A DNA stretch of 64,000 nt from Bremerella sp. JC817 (lineage in GTDB: Bacteria; Planctomycetota; Planctomycetia; Pirellulales; Pirellulaceae): assembly GCF_040718835.1 (NCBI RefSeq), contig NZ_JBFEFG010000241.1:100291-164290 (forward strand), given 5' to 3'. Each line of letters opens with the position of its first letter. The stretch's first letter is position 1. The translations under genes and the position numbers were made by a program. The notes beneath the pieces are model-generated. The model ran no database searches. It saw nothing but the letters and a program-made list of their open reading frames with translations, and was not told the origin of the DNA. Of the stretch, positions 45,278 through 56,026 are shown in pieces.

Positions 45278-46732
45278 ATGAATTGGTCTTTCAAGACAGG
45301 CCTGATGATCGCTGTCCTGATCGTGGTCACTTTGCTCACGACGGTCGGGATCGTGGTCCACCGGAACTTTATGGCCAAGGCTCGCTTTCAGCGTTGGTTG
45401 GCTTATCCGTCGCTTGCCAAGCTGGATCGTGAAGATTTGGAGGAACACAACTTCCGGGCTCCGGACGACCTGGAGGATGCCGAGATCGAGTCAATGGTCG
45501 CTCAGCTCTTTCAAGAAGAAGACGACAATTGGAATGTCATGCGGCTGTCGGTGGTGGGTGGGCGAGCTGTTCCGTTCCTGGTGAAGGCGCTGGACGATCC
45601 CCGTATCCGGTCGCAGTCTTTTGAGGAGGTCACCACCGGATATGGCCATTCCCCATTGGATCGAATCGTCTACCTCCTTGCCCCGCTCGGTCCGCAAGAG
45701 GCGATCGCGCCGCTAACCAAGCTGGTTGATCTGCCCGATCCAATGCTGCGTCAAGAAGTCGCCTATGGGTTGGGAGCGATCGGCAAAAGCGATTGTGTCG
45801 AACCATTGCAAAAGCTACTTGCCGACCAGGATGTGGCTGTGGTCGTGAACGGTCTCAATGGAATTCAGGATTCCATCACCGAACAAGTAGCGTCCAAGAA
45901 GTTCCTCCGCGAGATCTTCCCAGCTGTGGATGCGGTCCGCGGAAAGGACCTGGACATCTACGACTTTGGAGTTTCGGCCGAAGAGCTAATGCTACAAATC
46001 GACGCCGATCGTGCTGTTGCCACTCTGGTGACCAAAGACAGTCTTCAGCCAGACAATCTGACCACAGCCGATGCTTTAGACGCACTTAACGATCACGAAA
46101 TCAAGATCCCCCACGAGATCTTGTTGCCACTGATCGAACAGGCCAAAGCCTCGATTGACGAAGAACGAATGTACTGGGTCTACCTGGCGGCGGTTCAAGC
46201 TTATGCCAACAACCCAGATAAGAACACGGAACAATTCCTGATCGAAGAGCTCACCAATCCAGTCATCGAATACCCAGAACACATCGGCGAGATCTTGCTG
46301 GAGATGAAGGGAATTGAAGCTCCAACCTATTACGTTATGGATCGTGTCTTCGAGTTCGAATTCGACCAACTCTCGGACTCGCATCAGAAGTATTGGGCTG
46401 TCTGGAGCTATATGACGGACGTAACCGACAGCGGCCACGAGGAATACTTCCTGACAACTCCCGTTGCCGAACAAAAGGTTGCTTTGAACGCCCTGAAAGA
46501 AATGGGAGCGAACAAGATCGCCGGCATCTTCGAGGCAGCCTCGATTCAAACCGGCACCATCGAGGCCAACCAGGACGAAGACCTGGCAACCGCCTACAAA
46601 GAGATCGCCCGGCACGATCTTCCTGGGCGTGATCCTTTCGAGAAGTTCGACGCTGCCTTCGCGCAGTCGGGTGAAAACCTGGAGACGATCTTGATCCTAT
46701 TCGTTCTGAAGCATCCAGGCGCATTCCAGTAG
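45278..46732 (+). CDS. Membrane-anchored HEAT-repeat/DUF4375 protein
   Basis: 484 residues from the ATG at 45278 (a TTG six bases earlier is possible). One N-terminal membrane helix (~8-27) precedes HEAT-like repeats (~85-215; AVPFLVKALDDPRI, GPQEAIAPLTKLVDLPDPMLRQEVAYGLGAIGKSDCVEPLQKLL). An all-helical middle region follows. A C-terminal segment (~370-450; GHEEYFLTTPVAEQKVALNALKEMGANKIAGIFEAA) resembles DMP19/DUF4375. The combination is uncommon in my experience. Topology would put the repeats on the outer or inner side depending on anchor orientation. Function unknown. Confidence 0.75.
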   Translation: MNWSFKTGLMIAVLIVVTLLTTVGIVVHRNFMAKARFQRWLAYPSLAKLDREDLEEHNFRAPDDLEDAEIESMVAQLFQEEDDNWNVMRLSVVGGRAVPFLVKALDDPRIRSQSFEEVTTGYGHSPLDRIVYLLAPLGPQEAIAPLTKLVDLPDPMLRQEVAYGLGAIGKSDCVEPLQKLLADQDVAVVVNGLNGIQDSITEQVASKKFLREIFPAVDAVRGKDLDIYDFGVSAEELMLQIDADRAVATLVTKDSLQPDNLTTADALDALNDHEIKIPHEILLPLIEQAKASIDEERMYWVYLAAVQAYANNPDKNTEQFLIEELTNPVIEYPEHIGEILLEMKGIEAPTYYVMDRVFEFEFDQLSDSHQKYWAVWSYMTDVTDSGHEEYFLTTPVAEQKVALNALKEMGANKIAGIFEAASIQTGTIEANQDEDLATAYKEIARHDLPGRDPFEKFDAAFAQSGENLETILILFVLKHPGAFQ

Positions 46733-46773
46733 TCGATTTGGTTGCCCCACCAATGCAGGGCAATCCGACAAGC

Positions 46774-46813
46774 ACAAAAAAAGGCCTCGTCACCGGGACG
46801 AGGCCTTTTTCTT
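46774..46813. terminator. Bidirectional terminator between HEAT gene and ahcY
   Basis: A 14-bp stem AAAAAGGCCTCGTC/GACGAGGCCTTTTT (46778-46791/46797-46810) has T-tracts on both sides; the leftward tail is TTTTTTTGTGCTTG. Confidence 0.93.
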
Positions 46814-46848
46814 AGCTGGTCACAAGAGCCGCTTGGGCTCGGGTCCGC

Positions 46849-48177
<1,329 letters not shown>

Positions 48178-48214
48178 TGTGAACTGTACCTTGTATTGAA
48201 AGGGACGGGGGGAG

Positions 48215-48259
48215 TGAGCCTTCTGCGGTCCGTGATTCCCGGCGGTCTCGCAAGGCTCA
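48215..48259 (-). other. Structured leader hairpin of ahcY
   Basis: In the leftward transcript TGAGCCTT (48252-48259) pairs with AAGGCTCA (48215-48222) to give an 8-bp stem, and GCG/CGC and CCG/CGG can pair inside it. Its position in the ahcY leader invites comparison with SAH riboswitches, but I do not see their conserved core (the CCGAGG/GCTCGG and GGCGCUC elements). Confidence 0.4.
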
Positions 48260-48429
48260 AATACGCACAAATTTGCGCCGTAACTAAACTGCTATGATAA
48301 AGTGCTGGCACTCTTTAGCAACCCGGGATGAAGGGGCCAGCTTAACGGGAAACCGTTGGTATCAGCTTCAAATTCAGGCAACTTTTTGCCCGAAATCCCT
48401 TCGCATGCGGTACCTATCGAAGTCGCCTA

Positions 48430-49098
48430 TTACGTGATCGCGCCAAACGCCCGATGTGCGGCGGAGACAAATTGCTCGACTTTGACCATATCTTTCAGCC
48501 CTGGTTGGCCTGCAATCTCGACGCCCCCCGCCACATCGACCGCGGAAGGCCTCACCACGGAGATCGCTCCCGTCACGTTCTCGGGGGTCAATCCTCCCGC
48601 TAGCACGAAGCGCTGAATCAGCTCGTCCGACCGCCAGGTTGCGGCCAATTCCCAGTCGGAAAGATGTCCGGTCCCGCCATATGCCCCGTCGACGGCGGCG
48701 TCCATCAATTGGGCATGCGGTTGAAAGCCATCGGGAAGTGTCTTCCAGCGATGAAGTCTTCCGCGACTGGCCGCCATGATCGGGACGTTTGTTTCCTTAT
48801 ATATAGAGAGCGCCAACTCGGCCGTTTCGTCCCCGTGCAATTGGATCCAGTCGAGGCCCAACTTCTGATGGGTCTCGGCGATCTCTTCGAGCGAAGCGTT
48901 CACGAACAATCCGACGATCTGTACTTCGCCGCGGACGAAGTTAGCGATCCGCTCGGCGGTCGTCAGGTCGATTCGCCGTTTGCTCTTCGGAAAGAAATTG
49001 AGCCCGATCGCATCGGCGCCGCTATGAGCGACCGCGATCGCGTTCTCGAAATCGTTCAGTCCGCAGATCTTGATGCGGAACATCTCAGGCACAGGCAT
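48430..49098 (-). CDS. trpF: Phosphoribosylanthranilate isomerase
   Basis: 222 residues. TrpF hallmarks are FRIKICGLNDFENAIAVAHSGADAIGLNFFPKSKR, VGLFVNA, LDWIQLHGDE, MDAAVDGAYGGTGH and FVLAGGLTPENVTGAISVVRPSAVDVAGGVE. A TIM barrel enzyme of tryptophan synthesis that converts PRA to CdRP. It is isolated: no other trp gene lies nearby, so the pathway is dispersed in this genome. Confidence 0.95.
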   Translation of the reverse strand: MPVPEMFRIKICGLNDFENAIAVAHSGADAIGLNFFPKSKRRIDLTTAERIANFVRGEVQIVGLFVNASLEEIAETHQKLGLDWIQLHGDETAELALSIYKETNVPIMAASRGRLHRWKTLPDGFQPHAQLMDAAVDGAYGGTGHLSDWELAATWRSDELIQRFVLAGGLTPENVTGAISVVRPSAVDVAGGVEIAGQPGLKDMVKVEQFVSAAHRAFGAIT

Positions 49099-49259
49099 GA
49101 TCGACTTGGTCCGTATATTCGTTAACCGCCACTGCAGACGGAATATTCTGCTGCGTGAAACCGATGCAAAGTGAATAGCGGCGATGTCAGGAGGACACCC
49201 CGTTCAGCTCTCAGTTCAGTTTACAGCATCCTTTGCTTTGGGTGACCCATCTGGTGTCT

Positions 49260-50639
49260 ATGACTCAACCAAGATACACCCCACCAAAGTCCCGACACGG
49301 AGGTCTTTGGATTTGGTATCGAGCGATCGTCGTGGTCGTTGCCGTCCTGGTGGTCGGTCTGCCATGGTGTCGCACCGGGCAATCCGGTTTCATCGGCGAC
49401 GGTCAGGCAACCATTGTCTCGGACTCGCGAGAGTCGGAAGCGCATGCCCACCTGGAACCGCTCGTTCAGGAAATCCTTCAATCCACAACCACCGATCAGC
49501 AGCTAGGCGACTACTTGGCACAAGACCCGCAGCTTCGGCGGGAACTGGGTGTCGAGGAAGAAGCCACCGCGATTGAAATCCTCCGCCGCCGAATGGAGAT
49601 CAACCATCAGCGTGTCGGCGGCGAGATCACCATCGGCATCCACTTCTACGCAGGCAACCGCGAAAGTTGTTCGCAACTGATCGCCAACGTGCTCGAAGAT
49701 TTCCAACGCGAGTTCAACGACTGGAAACGAGAAAAGGTCTCGAACATCGAAGGGACCTACTCTGGTCAACTCGAAGAGGCCAAGACGCGCGTCGTCGCGA
49801 TCGACGCCGAACTGCGTGGCTTGCACGAAGGCATTCCTGCGGCTCCGGCTCCTGTGGCAACCATCACACCGCCAACTCGCCAGGTCAATCCGGAATGGTC
49901 GGCCGCGATGGCAGCGGTCTCCCAGGCCGAAGACGAACTGCGGAACATGCTCGAGACCCGAACCGACAGTCACCCGGTGGTGATCAATCAGCGTCGGAAG
50001 GTGGAAGAGGTTCGACAATCGCTGTCGGTTGTTCCTCAATATGCTGGAAGCGAACCGAAGCCACTTCCCAAGCCGCAGCTCGAGCCAACCCCCAACAACA
50101 ACGACCGTCGCATCGCCGATCTGAGGCAGCAGCGTCAGCAGGCAGCGGCCCGGCTCAATTCGATCAACGGCATGAAGAAGGACGCCGACAAGGCTCTTGG
50201 CTTCCTCAATGGAATTGTCATGCATGTGCCCGGCGACCAGTTTCGCGTCGCCTCGATCGGGGGATCTTGGAAATCGACCGCATTGCTGGTCCTGGGTGGT
50301 TGGGCGATCTTCGCCGGGCTGATCTCGTTTCAGTTCGCATCAAGCGCCGCTCAACCTAATGTTGTTTCGACCTCGGGCAAGCTGGCCGCGGTTTCGCCGA
50401 TTCCGGTTTTGGCAACGGTCACGGTCGATGCCGCGATTGGGCCTCCCCCCGCCAAACCTTGGCCGCTACGGCGGGTTTCGTTCTGGATCACTCGCCTGGC
50501 GGAACTCACCATTCTGGGTGTGGTTGCCCTGGTGGTGCTAGCAACCCAAACGCAGCCGGAGTATAGCCAGCTCCTCAAAGACGATCCCCTGGCAGCAGTT
50601 CGCGAAGTATTGCGCGTTCTGCCAGGAAGAGTGACATAG
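49260..50639 (+). CDS. Wzz-like polysaccharide chain-length/export protein
   Basis: 459 residues from the ATG at 49260. TM1 (~17-36) precedes a large outward domain with the Wzz pattern (ATIVSDSRESEAHAHLEPLVQEILQSTTTDQQL and GEITIGIHFYAGNRESCSQLIANVLEDF). A long coiled-coil stretch (~155-330), TM2 (~340-360) and, unusually, a third helix near the C-terminus (~425-445) follow. Wzz-type proteins set chain length or gate export of exopolysaccharide with a BY-kinase. It heads a rightward operon with an ExeA-like ATPase, a CpsD-like protein and a sugar epimerase. Confidence 0.78.
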   Translation: MTQPRYTPPKSRHGGLWIWYRAIVVVVAVLVVGLPWCRTGQSGFIGDGQATIVSDSRESEAHAHLEPLVQEILQSTTTDQQLGDYLAQDPQLRRELGVEEEATAIEILRRRMEINHQRVGGEITIGIHFYAGNRESCSQLIANVLEDFQREFNDWKREKVSNIEGTYSGQLEEAKTRVVAIDAELRGLHEGIPAAPAPVATITPPTRQVNPEWSAAMAAVSQAEDELRNMLETRTDSHPVVINQRRKVEEVRQSLSVVPQYAGSEPKPLPKPQLEPTPNNNDRRIADLRQQRQQAAARLNSINGMKKDADKALGFLNGIVMHVPGDQFRVASIGGSWKSTALLVLGGWAIFAGLISFQFASSAAQPNVVSTSGKLAAVSPIPVLATVTVDAAIGPPPAKPWPLRRVSFWITRLAELTILGVVALVVLATQTQPEYSQLLKDDPLAAVREVLRVLPGRVT

Positions 50640-50733
50640 CATCGGATGGACGGCCCTCCGTTTGGAGAAGAGCCGTAAGAAATGCCGATGCAATGAATGA
50701 CCCTTTGCTTAAATTGAAAGTTCGATCACCCGC

Positions 50734-52167
50734 ATGGACGCGGAACTGATAGCCTTCCCCGGGACACGGATGACCATGTACGAAGAATTCTTTGGTTTCT
50801 CGCATCGCCCTTTTCCAAGCGTTCCGTCGCTCGCCGGATACGTGGAATCGGATTCGCATGCCGAAGCGATCGACACCATCTTGCGATGCGTTCGCCGAGA
50901 CGAAGGTATCGCCACGCTGGTCGCCGCCCCAGGTCTGGGTAAGTCGACCATCGCCCTCCGCCTGCAAGACGAACTGGATGGTCAGTTTGAAGTAGTGCAT
51001 TTGAACAGCGGACATTGCGGTTCGCGTCGTGCATTGCTGCAAGCATTGGCCTACGAGTTGGGGCTGCCTCATCGTGGTATGGAAGAAGGTGAACTGCGCA
51101 TCCAGTTCGCCGAGTATGTCGAACGTGTCGACAGCCGCCGCTTGATGGGGATTGTCATTCTGGCCGACGAAGCCGATCTGCTGCCGATTCGTCTGCTGGA
51201 AGAATTACGTCTGCTGACGAACTTTGCTCACAACGAACGATCGCGGGTCTCGGTCGTGTTGATGGGCAACATGAGCCTGGAAGAACGACTGGCCAGCCCG
51301 TACCTGGTTTCGTTCAGCCAACGCATCGGAGCTCGGGCCTACCTTCAGCCCTTGAGCACTGCGGAAGTCTCTCTCTATGTTCGTCAGCAGATCAAGCAGG
51401 TAGGTGCCAAGCGAACGATCTTCGATGACTCGGCCATCGAAGCGATCGCTCGCCTGACCTCGGGTGTGCCGCGTCTGATCAATCAGATCTGCGATCACTC
51501 GTTGCTGCTGGCATCGTTGGGTGATATGCGAACGCTGGATGGCGAAGGGGTCGAAGAGGCCTGGGCCGATCTGCAGCGTCTGCCAGCACCAAAGCGTCAG
51601 ATTCGTCACGACGCCGCCCATTCGACTGATTCGCTGATCGAATTTGGTTCGCTGGAAGAACCGACCGAAACGGTTGCCGAGTTCCCAGCGGTCGTCCGCT
51701 TCCAAGATCGCGAACAAGCTTCTGAAGAACAAGAGTTCGAGCCGATCGCTGCGGAAGAACCCGAAGTTGAGCTCACGTTCCAGAACGCTGCCAACCCATT
51801 CGAGGAACGGTTCGCCCAGGAAGAGGTGATCATTGACCGCTTCGCCTCGCTGGGGGATGCCGAGGTCAAAGGTATCCGCCGCGTGCTGAGCCCAAAGAAC
51901 TCGGAGATTGCCGCGTTCCTGATCGGCACGGAAGAGAATCCTTCCGAAGTCGACGTGGTGCAACCAGAATACGCCGATGCCGACTCGTTGGTGGTTTCGC
52001 GTGACTTCTCGACCGATTCGACCAGCTTCACCAACCTGGACGATCGCGACATCATCGTGATCGAATCGCCAGCCGGTCAAGAAGAGCCAGTTCATCCGAA
52101 GATGCCTGCTCCACGCCGTCGTACCTATCGCCAACTGTTCTCGCAGTTGCGTCGCGAACACGCGTAA
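50734..52167 (+). CDS. ExeA-type AAA ATPase of polysaccharide operon
   Basis: 477 residues; ATGs at 50770 and 50776 (MYEEFFGFSHRPF) are possible true starts. The ATPase half (~10-290) has Walker A APGLGKST (~66-73), Walker B IVILADEADLLP, and an ExeA/GspA-like GVPRLINQICDHSLLLA. The C-terminal half (~300-470) is a low-complexity, Glu/Asp-rich region ending in a basic patch PAPRRRTYRQLF. Such ATPases occur in exosortase/EPS loci. It shows little space (9 bases) to the CpsD-like gene downstream. Confidence 0.83.
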   Translation: MDAELIAFPGTRMTMYEEFFGFSHRPFPSVPSLAGYVESDSHAEAIDTILRCVRRDEGIATLVAAPGLGKSTIALRLQDELDGQFEVVHLNSGHCGSRRALLQALAYELGLPHRGMEEGELRIQFAEYVERVDSRRLMGIVILADEADLLPIRLLEELRLLTNFAHNERSRVSVVLMGNMSLEERLASPYLVSFSQRIGARAYLQPLSTAEVSLYVRQQIKQVGAKRTIFDDSAIEAIARLTSGVPRLINQICDHSLLLASLGDMRTLDGEGVEEAWADLQRLPAPKRQIRHDAAHSTDSLIEFGSLEEPTETVAEFPAVVRFQDREQASEEQEFEPIAAEEPEVELTFQNAANPFEERFAQEEVIIDRFASLGDAEVKGIRRVLSPKNSEIAAFLIGTEENPSEVDVVQPEYADADSLVVSRDFSTDSTSFTNLDDRDIIVIESPAGQEEPVHPKMPAPRRRTYRQLFSQLRREHA

Positions 52168-52176
52168 GCTTCCACC

Positions 52177-53589
52177 ATGGCACGATTCCTGAAAGCACTG
52201 CAAGGTCTGCAATCTCAGGAGCCCGCGCCGACTTCCCCGCAGAAGTCGGCCTCGGCACCTCCTGAGACCCCGCCACCGGTGTCGAAGGAATCTCAGCCGG
52301 AAGCCGCCCGGGCCAACGCAGCCGAGCCGCGGCCGCCGGCCAGCCAGACCATCGTGCTGGAAGAACCGGTCGAGAAGCCCGCGAAGATACAGACGAAGGT
52401 CAAAGCAAAAGCCAAGCCTGAACCTGCTCCTGTGGAAGCTCCCGCAGAGCCACCCAAAGAATCGCCCCAATCGGCCGAACAGCAGCAGTTGATCGCCAAG
52501 CTGACCGAGCAGCTTTCGATTGTCTTGAAGCAGCGTGATACGATCGCCCGCGAAGTGCTTCAGGTTCGGGAAACGCTGCAGTCGCATGATCAACGGCACG
52601 AAGCCGAAATCGTCCGCCTTCGCGATACGCTGGAAGAACATGATCGTTCCGCCAAGACGATCGAGACCGATTTGAAGTCGATCGAATCGGAACTTCGTAA
52701 GCAGTTACAAGTTCAAGAAGAAGCGTTCGCCCAGAAGCTTCGCGAAGTCGAAGATCGCGTCCAGCGACAGGCCAAGGCACAGCTTGCCGCCGCTGCGGCA
52801 GCCGCCAAAGCAACGCCACCACCTGCTCCGGCAGTTCCACCAAAGGCTTCGGCACCATCATCTTTACCGACACCCGGACCCGCAGGAAGCACGCCGATAT
52901 TTCGAGCCCCTGCCCACAAAGCGGCCCCGCAGAAGCAGATTCCGCACGTTGAGCCGATTCGGAAGGCAATCGCCGATCTGGACCAGCCCCACCTCGAACA
53001 GGAATTTGCGGATCTGAGCGAGAAGATCTTTGGTCCGCTCGACTTCCTGCTCTTAAGCGATCCACAAGTGATCTTTGTCGGAACCTGCGTGCCTGGCCAG
53101 TCCTCTGGGACGGCGGTCTTGCAGTTGGCGGCCTGGCTCAGTCAACAATCGTGCGACGTGCTGGTAATCGACGGAGCGATGCGTTCCAAAACGCTTTCCG
53201 AGCAGCTCGGTCTTCGCCACAGCCCAGGCCTGTTTGAAGCGGTCCGCCGCGAGACATATCGTCAGGATGGCACCTACGTTGATAGCGACTCTGGAATCGC
53301 CTTCATCCCAGCGGGCAAGTCGTCGTTCATGCTGACCACCAGCGAGCAGGACCTGTCATCACTGCGGGATCAGATTCGCGAGATCTTAAAGAGCTACCCA
53401 GTCGTGCTGATCGCAGGTGAAGGCCCCGACGTGGCGGCTTCGTCGTTGATGGCCCAGGTCGCCACGCGATCGTATCTTCAGGCCACGCTGGGCTATCTGT
53501 CGGCAGAAGATGTCGACGCCGCGGTCGATACGTACCGATATGCCGGAATCGAACTGAGCGGGCTGATTGCCACGAAAGTGATGAAATAG
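52177..53589 (+). CDS. CpsD-like protein with degenerate P-loop
   Basis: 470 residues. A Pro/Ala/Lys/Glu-rich N-terminal region (~10-105) and a coiled coil (~108-215) precede a tyrosine-kinase-like/ParA-type fold (~285-470). Where a BY-kinase has a Walker A of the form GEGKST the sequence reads CVPGQSSGTAVLQL, so the Lys is absent. The Walker-A'-like VLVIDGAMRSK and PGLFEAV segments remain. There is no Tyr-rich C-terminal tail. Hence probably a non-kinase scaffold that works with the Wzz-like protein and the ExeA ATPase of the same operon. Confidence 0.75.
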   Translation: MARFLKALQGLQSQEPAPTSPQKSASAPPETPPPVSKESQPEAARANAAEPRPPASQTIVLEEPVEKPAKIQTKVKAKAKPEPAPVEAPAEPPKESPQSAEQQQLIAKLTEQLSIVLKQRDTIAREVLQVRETLQSHDQRHEAEIVRLRDTLEEHDRSAKTIETDLKSIESELRKQLQVQEEAFAQKLREVEDRVQRQAKAQLAAAAAAAKATPPPAPAVPPKASAPSSLPTPGPAGSTPIFRAPAHKAAPQKQIPHVEPIRKAIADLDQPHLEQEFADLSEKIFGPLDFLLLSDPQVIFVGTCVPGQSSGTAVLQLAAWLSQQSCDVLVIDGAMRSKTLSEQLGLRHSPGLFEAVRRETYRQDGTYVDSDSGIAFIPAGKSSFMLTTSEQDLSSLRDQIREILKSYPVVLIAGEGPDVAASSLMAQVATRSYLQATLGYLSAEDVDAAVDTYRYAGIELSGLIATKVMK

Positions 53590-53590
53590 G

Positions 53591-53599
53591 TGCTATACT
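53591..53599 (+). promoter_or_regulatory. Candidate extended -10 promoter of epimerase gene
   Basis: TGCTATACT (extended -10: TG-N-TATACT at 53594-53599) lies about 65 bases before the epimerase ATG. No good -35 is seen at the standard distance. Confidence 0.4.
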
Positions 53600-53663
53600 T
53601 ACGTGCCGTTTGTCACTTGTTGAGATCTCGCACGACGCACCCTCCTTTCCCGATTTGAAATCC

Positions 53664-54608
53664 ATGGCCAAGTATCTTGTCACCGGTGGTGCCGGTTTTA
53701 TTGGTTCGCACATTGTCGATGGCCTGCTGGCTCGAGGTGACGAAGTGGTCATCTACGACAATCTCAGCACCGGTAGCCGCGACAACCTGCCGGACCATGC
53801 CAAGGCCACCTTCGTTGAGGGGTGCATCACCAACGCCGACCAACTGGCCGAAGCATTGAACGGGGTCGAGTATGTCTTCCACGAAGCAGCCCTGGCTTCC
53901 GTTCCGCTGAGTGTCGAACGTCCTCTTGATACCAACTTGCACTGCGTGACCGGCACACTGAACGTATTGAACGAGGCTCGCAAGGCAGGCGTGAAACGTG
54001 TTGTCTATGCCGCGTCGAGCAGTGCCTACGGCGATCAGCCTTTCCTGGCGAAGCGAGAGAGCGACTTGCCTGCTCCGCTTTCGCCTTACGCGGTTGCCAA
54101 GCTGGCGGGGGAATACTACTGCCAGGCCTTTTTCCATACCTATGGCCTCGAAACCGTAGGCTTGCGTTACTTCAACGTTTTCGGTCCACGCCAAGATCCT
54201 GACAGCCCTTACTCGGCCGTGATCCCGATCTTCCTGACCTTGCTGCTGCAAGGCAAGCAGCCGGTTGTTTACGGTGACGGGCAACAGTCGCGAGACTTCA
54301 CCTACGTGAAGAACATCGTCAACGCCAACCTGAATGCGATGGCTGCCCCGAATGTCGCCGGTCGGACGATCAATGTTGCCAATGGCAAAAGTACTTCACT
54401 GCTGACCCTGCTTCGCCTGCTGAACGAATATCTGGGAACCGATATTCAAGCCAATCACGATCCGCCTCGCGCAGGCGACGTCCGGGACAGCATGGCCGAT
54501 AACACACTGGCCACGCAATTGCTGAACTACGAGATCGAAGTTGACTTCGACGAAGGCCTGCGGAAGTCGATCGCCTATTACCGCGAATTGGCCACACAGC
54601 GAGCCTAA
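53664..54608 (+). CDS. NAD-dependent sugar nucleotide epimerase
   Basis: 314 residues from the ATG at 53664. Extended SDR fold: YLVTGGAGFIGSHIVDGLLA (NAD site), AALASVPLS, SSSAYGDQPFLAKRESDLPAPLSPYAVAKLAGEYY (catalytic Tyr-x3-Lys within PYAVAK), RYFNVFGPRQDP. It most resembles UDP-GlcNAc/UDP-glucose 4-epimerases (WbpP-like). It feeds sugar precursors to the polysaccharide operon. It lacks a clear Shine-Dalgarno sequence, as in several genes here. Confidence 0.92.
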   Translation: MAKYLVTGGAGFIGSHIVDGLLARGDEVVIYDNLSTGSRDNLPDHAKATFVEGCITNADQLAEALNGVEYVFHEAALASVPLSVERPLDTNLHCVTGTLNVLNEARKAGVKRVVYAASSSAYGDQPFLAKRESDLPAPLSPYAVAKLAGEYYCQAFFHTYGLETVGLRYFNVFGPRQDPDSPYSAVIPIFLTLLLQGKQPVVYGDGQQSRDFTYVKNIVNANLNAMAAPNVAGRTINVANGKSTSLLTLLRLLNEYLGTDIQANHDPPRAGDVRDSMADNTLATQLLNYEIEVDFDEGLRKSIAYYRELATQRA

Positions 54609-54628
54609 GGCAATCGAGCCTGCCTCGC

Positions 54629-55909
54629 TTATAGCGATTCGTTCACGCACATCGCCCGGTCTTCCAGATCGGGCGAATCTTCTTCCCGAGCGACCACAGG
54701 CTTCGCGAAGCGTTGATTCAGCAGGGCAATTGTCGCCAACAACAAGCCGATCGCCACGAATGTAATCGGATACGCAGGCAAGTCCATCTTGCGACTTCCA
54801 GCGATCAATGCCCCAATCACCGGTTGCCCCACCAGCCCGCCAGAGTCGAGCATCACGAGCATCAAGTTCGTGCCAGTGCCTCGATACTTCTTCGGAAACG
54901 CCACGCTCCCGCCGCCGATGATCGCCGGAAAGATCAACGCATGCGCGATTCCGCCAATAAATGCAGGGATCGGCAGCAGCCAGGGATTGCGGACGAAAAG
55001 ATATAACGCCAAGCTCGTCGCCAGGACCAGTATCCCGATGGTGGCCGCATTCTTGACGCCGATCCGTTCTGGCAGCTTGCGTGTCATCAAGCGGAAAGAA
55101 AAGGCGGTAATCGCATAGACCAGGAAGAAAGAACTGAGGTTCGTGATCCCGACTTCTTTCGCGTAGCTTCGCAGAAAGATCTGCGGAAACAACACGCCGA
55201 CTCCCATCGCGAACGACATCACCAACATCCAGCCGGGATGGTACTCACGAATCAGCTTCCAAAGGGAAGGGTGGTTCCGCGAGACCTGCGGGCGATCGCC
55301 TCGGGTGGCGAGAAACGTGAGGGCGATCGAAACACAACTCGCGAAAAGCGCCACGACAAACATCATTTGAATCTTCGACTCGATCGTACCGGAACCAGCG
55401 AAGATGATATCCCCGACGAGCGGTCCAATTCCCAAACCAATGAACCCGGACGAACCAAGCACACCGATCAGTTCCGTCGCGCGCCCCTTCGGAGCCTTCA
55501 AAGAAATGGCCGTGATCGAAGAGCCAAAGGCCCCGGCCAGGCCGACCATGTAACAGAGCCGAAGCCCATAGATCTCCGGACCATCGATGCGACCGACGGC
55601 GAAGTGTCCCAGCAGGGCACAGATGAGCAGCCCTAAAGATCCCAGCCAGACGACGCGGGTACCGAAGCGATCGATCATCGCGCCCTGAACGAACCGCATC
55701 AGAACGGCTCCGGCCATGCCGAACCCGGTGATCAGTCCGAGGTTATATTCGTCACCACCCAGAAAACTGACAAAGTCGAAATAACGGAACAGAGAGCTGT
55801 TGCAGACGATGAGCGCGGTATTGGCAAAATAGGCCAGCCAAAATTCGCGGCCGTATGCAATTTGCGGGACGGTCGACCTCTCTTCTGCCGTGACCACGGC
55901 GGAATTCAT
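54629..55909 (-). CDS. MFS transporter
   Basis: 426 residues with about 12 membrane helices. Loop motif A (GAMIDRFGTRVVWLGSLG) lies between TM2 and TM3. GAGGATT lies just before the ATG. Substrate unknown. It is convergent with the epimerase gene and divergent from the GT2 gene. Confidence 0.85.
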   Translation of the reverse strand: MNSAVVTAEERSTVPQIAYGREFWLAYFANTALIVCNSSLFRYFDFVSFLGGDEYNLGLITGFGMAGAVLMRFVQGAMIDRFGTRVVWLGSLGLLICALLGHFAVGRIDGPEIYGLRLCYMVGLAGAFGSSITAISLKAPKGRATELIGVLGSSGFIGLGIGPLVGDIIFAGSGTIESKIQMMFVVALFASCVSIALTFLATRGDRPQVSRNHPSLWKLIREYHPGWMLVMSFAMGVGVLFPQIFLRSYAKEVGITNLSSFFLVYAITAFSFRLMTRKLPERIGVKNAATIGILVLATSLALYLFVRNPWLLPIPAFIGGIAHALIFPAIIGGGSVAFPKKYRGTGTNLMLVMLDSGGLVGQPVIGALIAGSRKMDLPAYPITFVAIGLLLATIALLNQRFAKPVVAREEDSPDLEDRAMCVNESL

Positions 55910-56026
55910 GAATCCTCATCTCGGTTTTGCGGGTGGCGTGGTTAGAATAACAGTATACGCACTCCCCGCCTGGAATTCCTCGGGACCTGCTACCTGGCAG
56001 AGCCCACCACTTTTTTTCAGAAACGA

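Noticed and set aside
48215..48259. SAH riboswitch upstream of ahcY
   Set aside because: The hairpin is real but the conserved core of the known SAH riboswitch was not found; kept only as an unassigned leader structure.
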